Source of the DNA: Crambe crambe
Lineage: Eukaryota; Porifera; Demospongiae; Poecilosclerida; Crambeidae
Direction of reading: 5' to 3'
DNA: 64,000 bases
NCBI GenBank assembly: GCA_963924555.1
Contig: OZ004596.1
Coordinates: forward strand, 3,668,139 to 3,732,138
In this document: positions 35,096-52,330 of the stretch, one piece after another
Numbering within the stretch: position 1 is the first letter of the stretch
How the letters are laid out: each line of letters starts with the position of its first letter
Made by a program: the position numbers and the translations under genes
Notes under the pieces: generated by a model
What the model was told of the DNA's origin: nothing
Seen by the model: only the letters and a program-made list of their open reading frames with translations
The model's database searches: none

Positions 35096-38000
35096 ATGAC
35101 CCTTGCTAAGATGCTGTGTTGCGACGTCTTGATCGTAAGTTTTATTAGATATCATAATATTATGGGTGGTAATAATTACTGCATACAGGTCCTCGTATTG
35201 ATTGCCAATGTTCACGCATTTCATGTCGAACCTGTTGAGGTGGAGGCTGAAGGCAGAGTGAGTTAGTAATAATACAACAATAATAATTGGTGGAGGAATT
35301 CATTATAACATGTGGTCATGGTGAATATTAATTGTAACTGGCTGCATTACAAAAACCTATTATACTGGAATACGTTTATTGGGGACTATAGATGTGCTAG
35401 CCAGCATATTTGATATAATGATTTGGCAAATTGGCACCTTTCTCAAATTTAATTATCCACAGCAAGTCAGGTTGCACAACCTTCACATGCACCTTTCCAT
35501 ACTAATTGGTAAAGGATCACGAAATGCCCCACTCTAGGGCTTTAAATATAGAAGAGCCAAACCAGAAAGCATTTAAATATTGAAGACCCTTACCCAATAC
35601 ATGTATTGAGTGACAGCAGTGATAATCATTACCAAAATACAGTGGCGTGGCCGGGATTTAAGGTAAGGGGGTATATCTGGGTGCAAAGTGCCCGGAAAAT
35701 TTTTTGTGTGCCACACCCCCTAAAACTGTATGTGGCTACGCCCACTAATGTCGACCTTAGACCTTTTTACGAATGTTGCATCGAAGTTAGTGATCAATCT
35801 AGCTTAGTCTCGCAGGCCCGCTAGCTAGTGACTGACAGATTAGATACATGTAGTGCAGTTCAGCTAACAAAGGGGATGCTCGAGCACCCTGTCTGGCTAC
35901 GCCACTGCTATTACTAGGTTAGCATCTTGAATCTACAAGGTTTTCTACTTATAATGATAGTGGCAAAGTTACGAAGCTAAAATGGCAGGATTTAGCTATT
36001 CTAGCTAGCTTCACTGTATGCATAAATCGTGTGTTAAAACATACAATGCATGGGTGAATCCAAGTCTATGGTGCACTGAGTTGAAATCAAGATAATTAAC
36101 ACAGTTGGACTGCTTTTGAGAACATGCAATTCACAGTAGATCTACATATGTATGGTGGTGGAACTTCTGAAGATAAAGGACACACTGATATGAGGGACAC
36201 CAGTTTGGGAAAATGAACATTTGGGACCTTCTTTTATCGGAGGTTCCACTATATTGGTATAGGCCACATGGAAGGTTACAGCCTTGTACTCAAGGATCAC
36301 CCTGACCACCCACCACCACTGTAACTGCTATGTCTCTCTAAGTAATTGAAGAATGGCAAATTATTTATTGCATCATAATTATAAGTACTACGATCATGGT
36401 GCATGGCAGGCTCTCTTTTCCATCTGCCTGAATTCATAATGAGGCTACACAACAACAGCATGTTGCTTATCCAATAAGAATTCATATTTGAGTATGCTAG
36501 TTAGTTTATATTTGCAAGCATCTGGCCTACCTTACACTACTCTCTGCTCTTGGATTTTCCGTACAAAGCTTTCATATCTGACTAGCTAACTTTAGTACTA
36601 CATTTGAAGCCTTTCTAAGCTCACTGAACTATCTCTGCACAGCAATGGCTGATCGATCATGCTTGTATTGGGTAAGGGTCACTGCTATTAAGAAATTACA
36701 TAGTCCGTATGTACGTGACGTCTAATTACGTATCTAAGGGGGGGGGGGAAATGGCATTCCGTTTCGTTGAACTCTCAGTGTTTGCTGGGCAATGGCTCTG
36801 TTATGACACTAGTAAGCATTGAGATGGGAAGAATGAAGCTCTAGAATTCGAGTGCATGTAAGAGCAGAAACACTACACATTACATTATTTAGTTTTTCTA
36901 CTTGGTTTTTTTTTTTTTGAAAATTTAGGAAAAGAGGCAAACAGTAACAATACAACTTCGTTTTCCAGTCCGTGGACCTGAAAAAGCAACCTTCCTCGTC
37001 TATAATGATCGAGAGCTTGTACAGCTTACTGGTCGGAATACAGATAGAATTGATGTCACGTTTAATCAAACAGTCAGCTGTGATCTTGATGGTGCGAATC
37101 CTGGGGATCGAAGTGTGACAATAGTACCAGATGGTATGTCATTTCCTGGTATCAGCGAGTGCAGTAGGATAGAAGGATTTCAAGCTGAAATATTCACACG
37201 TGATCAAATGTTTTCTGGCCCTGGAGTTCTATACAGGGGTCCAAATCGTGCTCTATTCATTGCAGCTAATAGCGATCGAGTATCTGCACTTATTGAAGCA
37301 AATAGACCAAACTTCCCTACACCTATTGAACCAGTTGAATCCATTTTTCATACGGTAATGAATATGTATTTAGTCTTGAACAATGACAATACAGATGCTC
37401 CTGATGGAGTACCCGACTCAGGAGATAGTAGCATTGTCTTGACAGGCTCTAATTGCATGAACTTGCAAGCTGGTGACGCAGTGATTTATCTTGGTGGTAC
37501 AATCAGTATTCGTCGTGGATCAACCCAGCTTGACAGTCAATGTCCTGCCAGTGGTATTGGAACTCTGGACGCTATAGAAACCACTCGAGTTTTCGGAGTA
37601 GAGTGCCAAGTTCTAACAAGGGTTGAGAATTCGTTATCTCGTGCTCTCTCTGGACCAGGCTTACTTTGTTGTGGTGATCGGGCTACTAGTGGTGGTCAAA
37701 CAGCTTTTTTTACAAACTATGGTAATCTGGTCAACCAAATTAACCAGCGTGTCGTTCAGGACCAGCTTTCAGCCAGTACAGATGCAGGTGGCACTGTCAC
37801 CATTAATAGAGTCCTCGAACCCAATGCTGGTACACGACTCGTCACTCTAAATGGTGCGCAATCTTTGAACTTTCCTACAGCAACTCAGGTGATACAGAGC
37901 AGTGGTGTCGTGCAGATACAAAATTCAAATGGTGACATCATCCAGGTGTTCATGTGTTTTGGAGTTGGTGTTTCTTTAGCTGCTTTTACTTCCAATCAGG

Positions 38001-40527
38001 TATCTTTCTCTGCAAGTGGCAACTTAGGACCTTTAAATATTCCTGGAGGTGGTCTCAGCATGGAGTACAATCCGTCCAATTGCAGCGTGTTTGTGTACCC
38101 AACACAGCAATCCAATGTCGGTCAATTTGTCTCACGTGCTAAATCAAATGTAACAGTTCCTTCTGCTATCAGTTTTGGTGCTATGCCAGACGGATTTGGC
38201 GGTGTCATTCTAACTGCCAATGGCAATGCTGTCTTTGGGGCTTCCACGAGTAGATCGTTTCCAGTCGGAGAATTCCAGACTCTGATTTATCAAGGGATGA
38301 ATTTAAACATCCAGAACATCAGAATGGGTGATGTGACACCAACTATGTCGTTTAGTGGGGTCCAAATGTTCACAACGAATACAGGTTCCAATCGGCTGGA
38401 AATGTTTATGGAATCTGCCGTACCGTCCACAAGTGGTCCGGGCACACTCTATGTTGATGATCGGAATAGAGCATTTTTCACCAACTCTGCGAGCCTCATG
38501 ATGTTCATCCAGGATTCCATCAGTAGCAGCATAGGAGTGCCTATTAACATAGGGGGACAAGATACAATAGAATTGAGCATTGGTGGTAATAACCTATTCA
38601 CTTTTGATGATAGTTCTACCTTACGGCCTTTTATTAGAGATCAAGGCTTCGCATACCAATCCAATACCATAGCTAGATACAATGGTTTCTCTACTCCGTC
38701 TGGATCTACTATCCAATATTTTAGTGACCCTGGCTTGCTACGAGTTATTGACAGTGGGGGTAATTTAATCAGGGAAGAAAGTAATGTTAATTCTTTGCTG
38801 AGGCATGATGGTAGAGGAATGTTCCCACCAGTTTCAGTGAACTCCACTTTTTCTGGTGGAGGCACGTTCATGAATGGATCAATGTCGCTTATTTTTCTAC
38901 CGAATAACTTAGTTGGACCTGGATTTCAAAGACTGACTATGCTTGGTGCCCTTACATCTATAGCCAGTGGTGTTGGCACACTTGTCGCCAACATTGGTGG
39001 TCGCACTCAAACCTTTATGGGAGGAAGTCCAACTGGTGTCTTTAATGGTCCTGGTTCACTCTTCAGTTCAAATGAAAGCTACTTCTTCACTACTGATGAT
39101 GAGTTTATCACTAGAATCATGCAAGCTGTTTCAAATTTGAGACCAGTAACTACTTTCTTCAATCGTACGACTGGCTTAATTCAGGTCATTTCTGGAGGTC
39201 GGGAGATTATAGCGATCAATCCCTCATCTTCTCGTACGATTTCTACATCAGACAGTAGCACAGTTACGATAACTGGTGGCATTAATGGTGGGAATATCTC
39301 CATCGATGGAAATTTCATATCTGGTGGGATCAGGAATTTCGTGTTCAATGATGGCATTACATACAGGACTATTGACTTTACCGTGCCAGGTGAGATGTTC
39401 AGCTTTAGAGGAGGTGGTGGAATGATAATTTTAAGCAATGGAATGGGATTTTTTTCATCTGTCCCCTCCATCACCCAACGTATAATGTTTGGAATAAATG
39501 AAGCTGGCAACGCCGTAGTCCCTCCTGTGATCCCCACGCCTTTTCCTGCGTCTTTTGTTTCGAAGGAAAACCTGGTCGATACTAGGATTGGACAGAGTGC
39601 GATTGTATACCAAGGAGCCGATGTCAACATTGATTGCAGTGCTGGGGCTGCTTTGCCCCCTGCTTCCTTTGCTTTCTCTGTTCGGCCGGCTGTTCCAAAC
39701 AATACATTTCCATTTGTTCCCCTGAACGAGTCAAGTGATGTCATATTCACGAGTAGAGTTAATGGTCTCACAGTAGGACTGCAGAATCTGAGAACAAGTG
39801 ATATGTGTGCTGATATCCAACGTATGCCTAGTAGAGAATACAGGTGTACAGCGGCCAATTCTGCTGGCAGTGCATCTGGATCTACATTTATCACAGTTCG
39901 ATGCAGAGGTATGATCACCTGACTAGTACTATTACGATAACTTATTGCTTTTTTTTTCTTTTCCATTCAGACAATTTTACAGTAATCAGCAACTTCCTTA
40001 TTCCCCGACGATATCCAGGGGAACCAGTGGTAGTAGCTCGTACAACCGATCCACAAAAGATCCGTCCAATTTTGCCTCCTATTAGTGGTACAATTGCTGA
40101 CACGTCCCTTATCACTACCAACTTTTCTGTGGGGTGTGCCACTGCTGGGGGAAGGCCCAAGGCCAGTTTCAATTGGTTCGAAACAGTGGACACAGGAATG
40201 CGTGTGCCAGTCAATTTCTCAAACCCAAGATATACCATGACTTCAGGGTCGCGGCAAAGTATTTTGCATGTGAGCCTGACCAATAGGACGACAGATGTTT
40301 ACACATACACATGCGAAGCCAGTAATGGTGGAGTAGCACAACTTGCAACAGCAAGTGTGTGCCCTGAACGTAAGTTCTGCAAACAAGCAAACAAGAGCAA
40401 GGTATACATATTATATCTGTTGCTGTTGTTGGTGTGTAGGTTACGACGTAGAAAGTGATATGTTTACTCCTGTTGGAGGTTGTTCAACCACCTGTGGATT
40501 AGGTAAGTTGATACCAATAATCTAATT

Positions 40528-40596
<69 letters not shown>

Positions 40597-43500
40597 CCTA
40601 TAATATGTGCTGTTATAACTTTGAAAGCAGTAGCACATAATATACACTGCAAATACTTGAAACTCACTACAGAAGTATAGCCAGTTAGCTGAAATAGTCC
40701 TAAGAGAGTACTCAATGGTACCTCATAGGTGGTGGAACAGGTCAGGCCAGTCAGGCCCAGGCCTGACCAATATTTTTGGGGGGAAAATTATTTTAAAATC
40801 AGTAGCTATCGATCAATAACAAGAGAAAGTATCCTATGATGCCCAAATATAGCAAATTGTTGAACTGGGGGATTACAGGCCTGACCAATCAAATCTTGCT
40901 TCCAACACCTCTGTACCTGGTAATAATTATGTCAATGGTGTGTTTGCAACCTTTCCTTCTTCTTCTGTGTCACAAACAAACAAACAAACAAACAAACAAA
41001 CAAACAAACAAACAAACAAATATGTTGGTTCTGGTAGAGTTATTAGCTATGTGAACTTATTGTGCAGGTCTTCAACAGCTAATTCCCAATGTTCAAGTGA
41101 CGAGAGCAGGGGCCACTATGCCTATAGCACCCATGGATTTCTTCAATTTAGTTCCTGCAGGACTATACAAGACAAGAGTAATTTTTTGTGAAGGTGGATC
41201 TGCTCCATGGTCAGTGGAATAGCTAGAATGTTGGCATGTACAACAGAGCATTTTGTGGTCCTCATTTGAAAAAATAATGGTATGGAAGAACAAAGCTCTA
41301 GAGAGCAGTTAACATTATTTACTGATTTTTTCTACTTGGTATGTATGTAATGTTTGGCAAGATCATGACATTTTCTGCTGTACATTCCCACAGTATTGAA
41401 GATTCCTTTCAATTTGTGACAGGAGAATTTGGTAATTGCTCTCAACCATGCGATGGAGGAGTCAGAAACAGGAACGTTTCTTGTGTCCTTTTCAACGAAG
41501 GGATGCAATCTAACCAGACTGTGGAGGAGGCTAGGTGCACCATGCCCAAACCATCAACTTTTGAGGCTTGTAATGAGATCCCATGTCCAATATATTCTGT
41601 TACTGGGAACTTTGGTGAGGTGAGTAGAACTATTATTTTGGGTGAGTGAAGCGAGTCCACACACCAATCAAAGTACCGCAATGTCACAGGATGTGTACAT
41701 CCATGCTTTGTGGAATGATCATGTATGTATGTACAATTCAAAATAATGGCCAGGATACAAAGTTCAATCAGTAATTCTCTCCCTTCTCACCACACCACCT
41801 GGTACCACCAGCAGCAGAACCTGACTCTCTTCTAGGAAGCAGTACATAGGTTGTAGACTACGGTTGAGAAAGCAGCTTCTGAAATTTTAAGCTATTGGCT
41901 AGCTATCATTCTTCTTTGGCTTGAGTGTAGAAACTTGTGAAGACTTAGAGATCTGGGCATGGAGTACAAGAAATGCTTTGCTATGCTAATGCTAAGTGAA
42001 CATAACCCCAGTGTTATTTGTGTGAGAACTCTGAGATATAATCAATGGCAATTTGTTAGTTCTTGCTATTGAATGATCTTGCTCATTGGAAATCTCTTAT
42101 GACTATACAAGTTGTGTCACAGTAAAGAGCACAATGGACATCCCACTCACATGAAATTAATTATCAAACTTCTGACACACTTGGGTCCCAGCATTTTGTC
42201 CTTCATATACAGAGAGGTTGCCCTATTTATTTGTATAAGTTTGTTGAGAGGTTTGTCCTCTTTCAGAGTGTCCTTTAACAGAGGTTCACTGTTAGTACTT
42301 GTTAATGCTATTTTTATCAGTGAACTTATTGTTAGTGTTCTCGAACCTGTGGAAATGGAATTAGGAGTCGCAACGTTATCTGCATCCAACCTATAGTCAA
42401 TGAGACAACAGGAGATTTAGAATTCGACACTGAAATGGATATCGATTTCTGTACCAACTTCAGTAGGTCTCGATCTCCTGACACTACTGAGCCTTGCAAG
42501 ATTAGAGATTGTCCAGTCAGATACCAACCTGGAGCTTATGGTCCTGTAAGTTTAACTGATAAGAGTACATAACTTGCCCAACCTCTTTACTGTTCTTTCT
42601 GTAACACTCCTTTTACAGTAATGTATGCATGTGTGTAAGCATTGAATTGAAATGACAGATCATTTCACGGGCTATAAATGATCCAGTGACAATATTGCTA
42701 GTATCATTCTTTTTTATTTCCCTGTACAGTGTGGCATTGATAGATGTCAGGAGAGAAGCGTCTCCTGTAGATTCTTTGATGAACACTTCCCTGCGGAAGA
42801 TTGGCCAGCACCTATGGAACTCTGTGTTGAGAGGGGTCTTGGTCTCCCTAATTTAGTGAGGAGTTGTGACGGCGGTGTCTGCTCCCGTGGCCAATGGAAT
42901 GCAGTGCCAATGGGGGTGAGTTTAGTAGGTGAAACCTCTCTTATCTAGTTGGTACAGGATCAGAGGGTTCCTGTACTTGGGATAATGCCTGTAGCTAAAC
43001 ATTTTTCATTAAAAGTAGCAAGTGAAGAGGGTCTACGTAATACTTGGACCATCTCAGAGTTATGTCTGGCTAGAGAATCTCATTGGCTGCAACATACTGC
43101 TGCTTACCTTCCATATGGCCACCACTGTAATACAGTGGAACCTCTAAATGCGGACACCTTTGGGACCAGTGAAAAGTGTCCTGATTAGAGAGGTGTCCCT
43201 ATTTCAGGGGTTAAATTATACACATTTATATTGTGTTGGGAAAAGAAAAAGTGTCCTGATTAGAGAGGTTTTTGCATTTCAGGGAGTCCACATTTAGGGT
43301 TTCCACTGTATACCTCTGCAACAATCCTTTTCGAGAGGGAATAACTTTTCACTTTCTGCTGTGGTGACCAGCGTAACAAGATAGGGTTCAAAGGTCATGC
43401 AACAATGAAAGGTGCCCATATAAGAGGTTCCACTCTACATAGCACCATTACTAAAATAGCCAGCTACCATTCATTAATTTGCACAAATAAATTATTTAGC

Positions 43501-43533
<33 letters not shown>

Positions 43534-44063
43534 GTCCTGCAGTGCAGCATGTGGCTTCGGACTTCAACAACAAATTGTGACTTGTTATTTAAGTAATGTT
43601 ACCAACATCATAAATGATGGATTCTGTGATTCAAGAACTAGACCAAGTACAATGACCAGATGTTTCCTACGGAATTGCCCAGGCGAGTTATTAAGGTGGG
43701 ATACAAATGCAGAATCTTAAAATTCATGGTTTTTAGGTATACCACCACCTTAAGTTATTGTTTTGTTTGTTTGTTTGTTATTAATTTTGTTCTCTGTGTG
43801 TGCCAATAAGGTAGTCTAGCTGGGTTTCATGTATGTAATACAAGAAATCCAGTTAACCTTTTGACCTTAATAATAACAATTATTATAGCCTACAAAACCT
43901 GGATGAGATTTTTGCATTTATTCCCCTAGGCCGTTGTGACTTTGAGCCAGGTGCGTGTCCGGTCATAAGAGCAATGGGATGTAAGAATTTTCCCATCATT
44001 GCAACGGGTTGCTGCAAGAGCTGCCCCTTACAAGCCACACCCATCCCACCACTTGTAGTTTGA
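35096..44063 (+). CDS. large secreted protein: about seven modules, two Ig-like domains, TSP1-like repeats (cluster gene E)
   Basis: Exons 35096-35134, 35189-35257, 36929-39908, 39971-40369, 40440-40502, 41068-41193, 41423-41619, 42336-42545, 42730-42915, 43535-43682, 43930-44063 close in phase at 1516 residues. Signal peptide (MTLAKMLCCDVLIVLVLIANVH); furin-type REKR at 36-39, across an exon junction. One 2980-bp exon carries about seven module copies (about 40-900), marked by SGPGVLYRGPNRALF, SGPGLLCCG, GGGLSMEY, SGPGTLYVDDRNRAFF, FSGGGTF, NGPGSLFSSNESYFF and GGGGMIIL. Two Ig-like domains follow (about 905-1160; YRCTAANSAGS, YTYTCEASNGG). Next come four or five TSP1-like repeats (CSTTCGLG, CSQPCDGGV, CSRTCGNGIRSRNV, CSAACGFGL) and a short Cys-rich end (CDFEPGACPV, GCCKSCPL). 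Intron 10 has a GC donor (GCGAGT). Intron 1 spans four bases to no codon loss: it is a 54-bp, in-frame intron. Confidence 0.85.
35640..35907. mobile_element. hAT-like MITE copy 1
   Basis: 268 bp with inverted ends CAGTGGCGTGGCCGG on the left and CTGGCTACGCCACTG on the right. It shares the internal GGAAAATTTTTTGT and an ACGCCCAC block with the element at 60230-60494. No open frame for a transposase. It lies in the large second intron of gene E. Confidence 0.7.
40531..40591. repeat. (GA)n microsatellite, 60 bp
   Basis: A pure GA run in a gene E intron, 28 bp after the exon 5 donor. Confidence 0.97.
40727..40910. mobile_element. short inverted-repeat element, copy 1
   Basis: The ends AGGTGGTGGAACAGGTCAGG and CCAACACCT (complement AGGTGTTGG) form a terminal inverted repeat. 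An internal pair, GGCCTGACCAAT, occurs twice. A second copy lies at 63596-63769. It is in a gene E intron and is non-coding. Confidence 0.75.
40971..41020. repeat. (CAAA)n microsatellite
   Basis: About twelve CAAA units in gene E intron 5, ending 48 bp before exon 6. Confidence 0.95.
43131..43310. mobile_element. Tc1/mariner-like MITE
   Basis: 180 bp bounded by TACAGTGGAACCTC on the left and TTTCCACTGTA on the right. Inside, AAAGTGTCCTGATTAGAGAG is repeated. The ends match those at 10234-10403 and 45474-45606. It lies in gene E intron 9. Confidence 0.75.
43500..43532. repeat. (ATT)n beside an acceptor
   Basis: The ATT run leads directly into the acceptor TTAAG at 43534 of gene E exon 10, so the splice site has an unusual purine-interrupted tract. 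Confidence 0.9.
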
Positions 44064-44213
44064 GGAGAGTCGAATGCATATCTTTACACACTTTTGTCTA
44101 TAATAGTTAAAGAAATATTGTGCATGAAAGTTCCATGCAGATATGTACAACTTTGTTATTGGATTTTTGTGGTATATTATATAATTAATTTGTGTGGCAG
44201 GTATTTCTAAATA

Positions 44214-48183
<3,970 letters not shown>

Positions 48184-48429
48184 TATCTGGAAAGTATCGT
48201 CGAAAGTATAAGCGATTAGCGCGCGCTATTGAGTTAGTAGTAGCTAGCTAGCTAGCTTATCGATCTACCGCAAAAATACATTATAACACCTTGTACTTGT
48301 AATTGTGTGACCGGTGACCACGTGCAACCGGAAATGAGTCGAGTCAGCAAAATATCGCTCACGGATCAAAGGGCGCGGTCCAGAGAGAAGCGATTGGCTG
48401 TGCAACTGCCAGCATCTTGACGAATATTG

Positions 48430-48504
48430 GAACTTAAAGAAGAGGAGAATCACTGCTAAAGGAATCTGTAATCAAGGCGGTCTAGATCTGGGAAGCTATT
48501 TCAG
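48430..48504 (+). other. candidate untranslated first exon of the Ras gene
   Basis: GAAGCTATTTCAG is followed by a consensus donor GTGAGT at 48505. The Ras start codon at 53207 is preceded by an acceptor (CCCCAAATAG, AG at 53203-53204), so a 4.7-kb 5' UTR intron would fit. The 5' limit given is arbitrary. Confidence 0.35.
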
Positions 48505-51234
48505 GTGAGTTAGCTAGTGGAATGTTCTAGTAGTCTCGCAGGTCAATCTATGCAAGAAGTTATGAGTGTGTGCTGCTAGTTAGCTGACTATGTGCATGGA
48601 ATGAAGTGGTTGTGTGATTGATGTGGGGTAAAGGTGTCCATATTAAAGCGATGGGGCTTACTACCCAAGGACAAGTGTGTTTGTAGACAACCACTTATAA
48701 ATATGAACGTGTACACCTCATGGTTTCATGAGATTGCAAATAGTACTACAATTCCAATTCTGTATGTCCACTTACTTGCAAATCACTTAAGTAATTAGCA
48801 ACCAATGGTGAATTTTTTTTTTGGCATTGTGAAGTCCAGCTAGGCTGCAGCTGCCCTGACCCTAGCCTTGACCCTAGCCCTATGAGTAGTAAATGGTTCT
48901 GCAATTCAGTGGGGCTATTTTGATGGAACTGAGACCAGTAGAACCTAAGCTCATTGGGGCCCCCATCAATTGAGGTGTCCAAGGTAACTATTTACACCAA
49001 CAAAAGAGATCACTATGTGCAGAAAAGCCTTGGAGCTGCCAATATTGTCTAACAGTGACTGGCTTAGACGGTGTGAACTGTTTTTTTTTTTACCCATCAT
49101 AATTAAATGACCCATATTAATTGTCCTATATGATGGGAGTCTGTCCTAATAATAATTGTCCTAGATGATGGGAGTCTAAGTAAGTGGTTCCTCTGTACAC
49201 AAAAGTGACAATTGGCTTGAGTTGCCAGCAAGGTGGCACTTCTGCACTAGAGTTGCACTATTTTCACTCAATTGGTAAGAAAGATGGGGCATGATGCAAA
49301 CATAATTATCATAAGAAAGTCAGGTAGCTAAGCCCAAGCGCCAGTCTGGTTATTCAGTTAGTGTTATGCTTCAGTGGCTGTTTTGTATACAACCAGGTGG
49401 GGAAGCAGCTGATTCTGTTTCCTTTAATTCTAACCTGAAATAGGTGAACCTGGTAAGACATCTTGAGCACAAATAATTGAGATCATTAGTGATTGAATCT
49501 TTAGGAGTGGCATAACTGGTATATATCACGAGGCAAGATTTTTCCTCCTTGTAATGGCTTGAAAATTGAGCATTGGCCAGATATCAGGTATCCACACTTG
49601 GTGCAAGGGGATTGATCCCATGTTTACCATTAAGGTACGTAGGTATGAAGGATGTTTTGCAGCATGGGAGGAATGAAGGGATACTTTACAGTATGGTAAA
49701 CTATGAAGGGACGGTATGAGCGAGTAATTCAATTTGTCATACCCAATCAGAGTTTGGGTTAGGAAGGTTTGATAGCTAAGGTACTGTACATGTCAATGTA
49801 GATGAGCAAGCTTCCTTTTATTCAAGCTGACCCTGTACAGTACACATCCAGTGTGGAGCAGTGGCTTGGCTTCTGTCTTGATTTACGAGGTCTGTAATAT
49901 CCTTTATGATGTACAAGCACTATTTCTCCAGTCCAGCAGTGATGATGTATTGTGACAATGTATTTCTTAGGGAGGTTTGTAATGTCCTTTAAGATGTACA
50001 AACACAGTCCAACAGTGATGATGTGTTTTTCTTAGTGTCCTTTAAGATGTACAAACACGCTATTTCCCCAACAGTGTGGAGCAGTGGCTCCTGTCGTGAT
50101 ATACTATTTCTCCACTCCACTGTTGATAGGAGAGCTGTGTATAGAGCTCTCTCTCGTTGAATAACACAATGCCTATTTACTGGGCTCTCCTTAAAAGAGA
50201 AGGTGACTGCATAACTCTAAGCAAAGATCAGCACTATGATATGCCAATCCTCATTATGGTGCCCAACAGCCTACATAAAGTCCCTTTGTGTGTACCAATA
50301 TATACCACTCCTTCAAGAACATGAAGTCCTTTCAGTAAGGCTCACACCTAAGTAGGCTAAGAATGAGGTAGCACACTTGGAAACAAAATGGATGGTGCTT
50401 TGTCGCGACAGGATGACAGTTTTGTCAGCCTGTTTGAGAAACAACTTGACTAGCTACAGCTGTGTGTGCTGATTTAGGCTGCACAGTCACTGGTTTGATC
50501 GTGTTTTTTGATGCAAAACTAAAACTAAGGCTATCAAGTCCAAAGTATGTTGTGTTGAGACTGTAATATCTGTGTATAAGGGGGGATCAAATTGGTGGAT
50601 TTTAGGATTCTTAGTGTTTGATTAGTATGTTTGGATGTTTGGATATTTATGACCTCTGCTTAGACTCACTGTATTAATACGTGCATGTGACTTTAATGGA
50701 CTGTATTATAATCACCAGTGAGAGAGTTGCTAAGGAGATGAGCTGAGTGTTAAAAAAAAAATACTTACCACCAATTATATGTACATCTTCTGTGTAGCAA
50801 TGAGGGTTTAAATGCCTCGTCATAGCAACAGATTCTCTGTTGACACCTCCGTAATTGTTTGTATTAAATCTAGGCTCTGCTGATCATGAAATAGTGGGTG
50901 TCAGCTGGCTGGATTGGAAGAAAGTTCAGTCTAGCCCTCCCCATGAACCTTATGGTCTCCTTGATTGTTGGAAGTTTCAGTTTGGCCTTCAGTTTTTGTA
51001 ATTGTCACTTCCGAATGTTACATGTTGTGTGATTGATGTCATTGGCCAGCGTGTATTGTATATGAGTTGTACCTCTAATATTTACACTTCCTCGAAAGAA
51101 ACCCAACTCTTTTTCTCCCAAACATTAATTGTATAAATATGCTAGAAAAATTGGTTGGGAAAGATTGGAAAAACTAGTTATGTATTTTTCTCAAGTGCAG
51201 GTGTTTTTTTGAATAATGGGGTAGGGGTACATGT

Positions 51235-51425
51235 GGACTTTATGGGTACTTGTGGACTTCAGTGGGGTTTGTATGGAGTGTAATGGGTACATGTGGACTT
51301 TAGTGGGGTATGTATATGGAGTGTAATGGGGTACATTTGGAGTGCAATGGGGTAGGGTATATATGGAGTGTAATGGGGTACATGTGAACTTTATGTGGAG
51401 TGTAATGATGTATTAGGTCTGAGTG
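51235..51425. repeat. degenerate minisatellite (GTAATGGGGTACATGTGGA)
   Basis: Five or more irregular copies built from GGGGTACATGTGGACTTTA and TGGAGTGTAATGG. Confidence 0.8.
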
Positions 51426-52163
51426 GGTGGCCAGTACTGTCTCCCTTTGGAGATGACAAGACAAGACAGGCATAATGCATCATAAGCTTAAGCAGTAACC
51501 CTATTACCTTCAGTGCTATTGAACCAGTAGGGATGATTAGTGTATCGATGACTGGACCATTTTGTACTTCCCTAGTGATTCAAGTAGAGCTACAAGTTAA
51601 GCGTACTCTACAATGTCGTCTTGCCTTGTACATCTCAAATTGGATAATGGTAACCTAATTTTAAAATGTGTCTCCATTCTGTGGCAGCAAATGGATCAGA
51701 GTTTCATAGATTAGGCACTAAGTAAAAAGCATGGAGCAGTGTAGGGGAGTGAATATCGGATTGGAATATCTTTTGAAGGAAGCGAGACAGGAGGGACCCA
51801 GTTCCTTTTCCTCTCAACAAAACCCTTTGGAAAAATAAATGTCACTTCACTCCCTCTCCACTTCACTTCCTCTCTCCCTCATTACCTCATAAGAAGGTCA
51901 TATTAGGCAAGAATCCTTTTAAAAGAAGTAACACAGGCAAATTCTGCCCTCTCCTTATCAAGGAGTGAAAGTAACTGTTATGCCCCTTCCCAATGGAAAG
52001 GTGTGGATATGACATATCAATGTGGTGCACATGTGACAATTAAGTATGTATTGTGACTTGTCCAAATGTGTTATGGCTCATGCATGAGTGCAACCTTCTG
52101 TGGCCATTTTCCCCGGACAATACCAGCAGTGAGCTATTTTTTAAATTCGAGTTTTCCTCTCTC

Positions 52164-52330
52164 TCTTTTTTTTTTTTTTTTTTTTTTTTTTGGGACCGGG
52201 TTTCAGTTTTATGTCTGAGGTCTGGAGTTGGGTTGCAGTTGGTACACATGCTCCAGCCGCACTGTCTCTGCCACGGGACAGACATGTGGGGTCTAATGTT
52301 AGGGCTAGGGCCTGTGGTTTCCACCTAGAC
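52164..52330 (-). mobile_element. possible poly(A) retroposon remnant
   Basis: A run of about 26 T (52166-52191) abuts a 140-bp unique block. Read on the minus strand, this looks like a short element with an A tail. I found no tRNA-type internal promoter, so the class is open. Confidence 0.3.

Noticed and set aside
36645..36671. Possible alternative first exon of gene E (MADRSCLYW followed by GTAAGG, phase 0)
   Set aside because: It would join exon 3 in frame but gives no signal peptide and removes the first Arg of the REKR site. The 35096-35257 exons give a normal signal peptide.
52053..52328. Frames with poly-Phe or poly-Lys on opposite strands
   Set aside because: They exist only because of the T homopolymer at 52166-52191.
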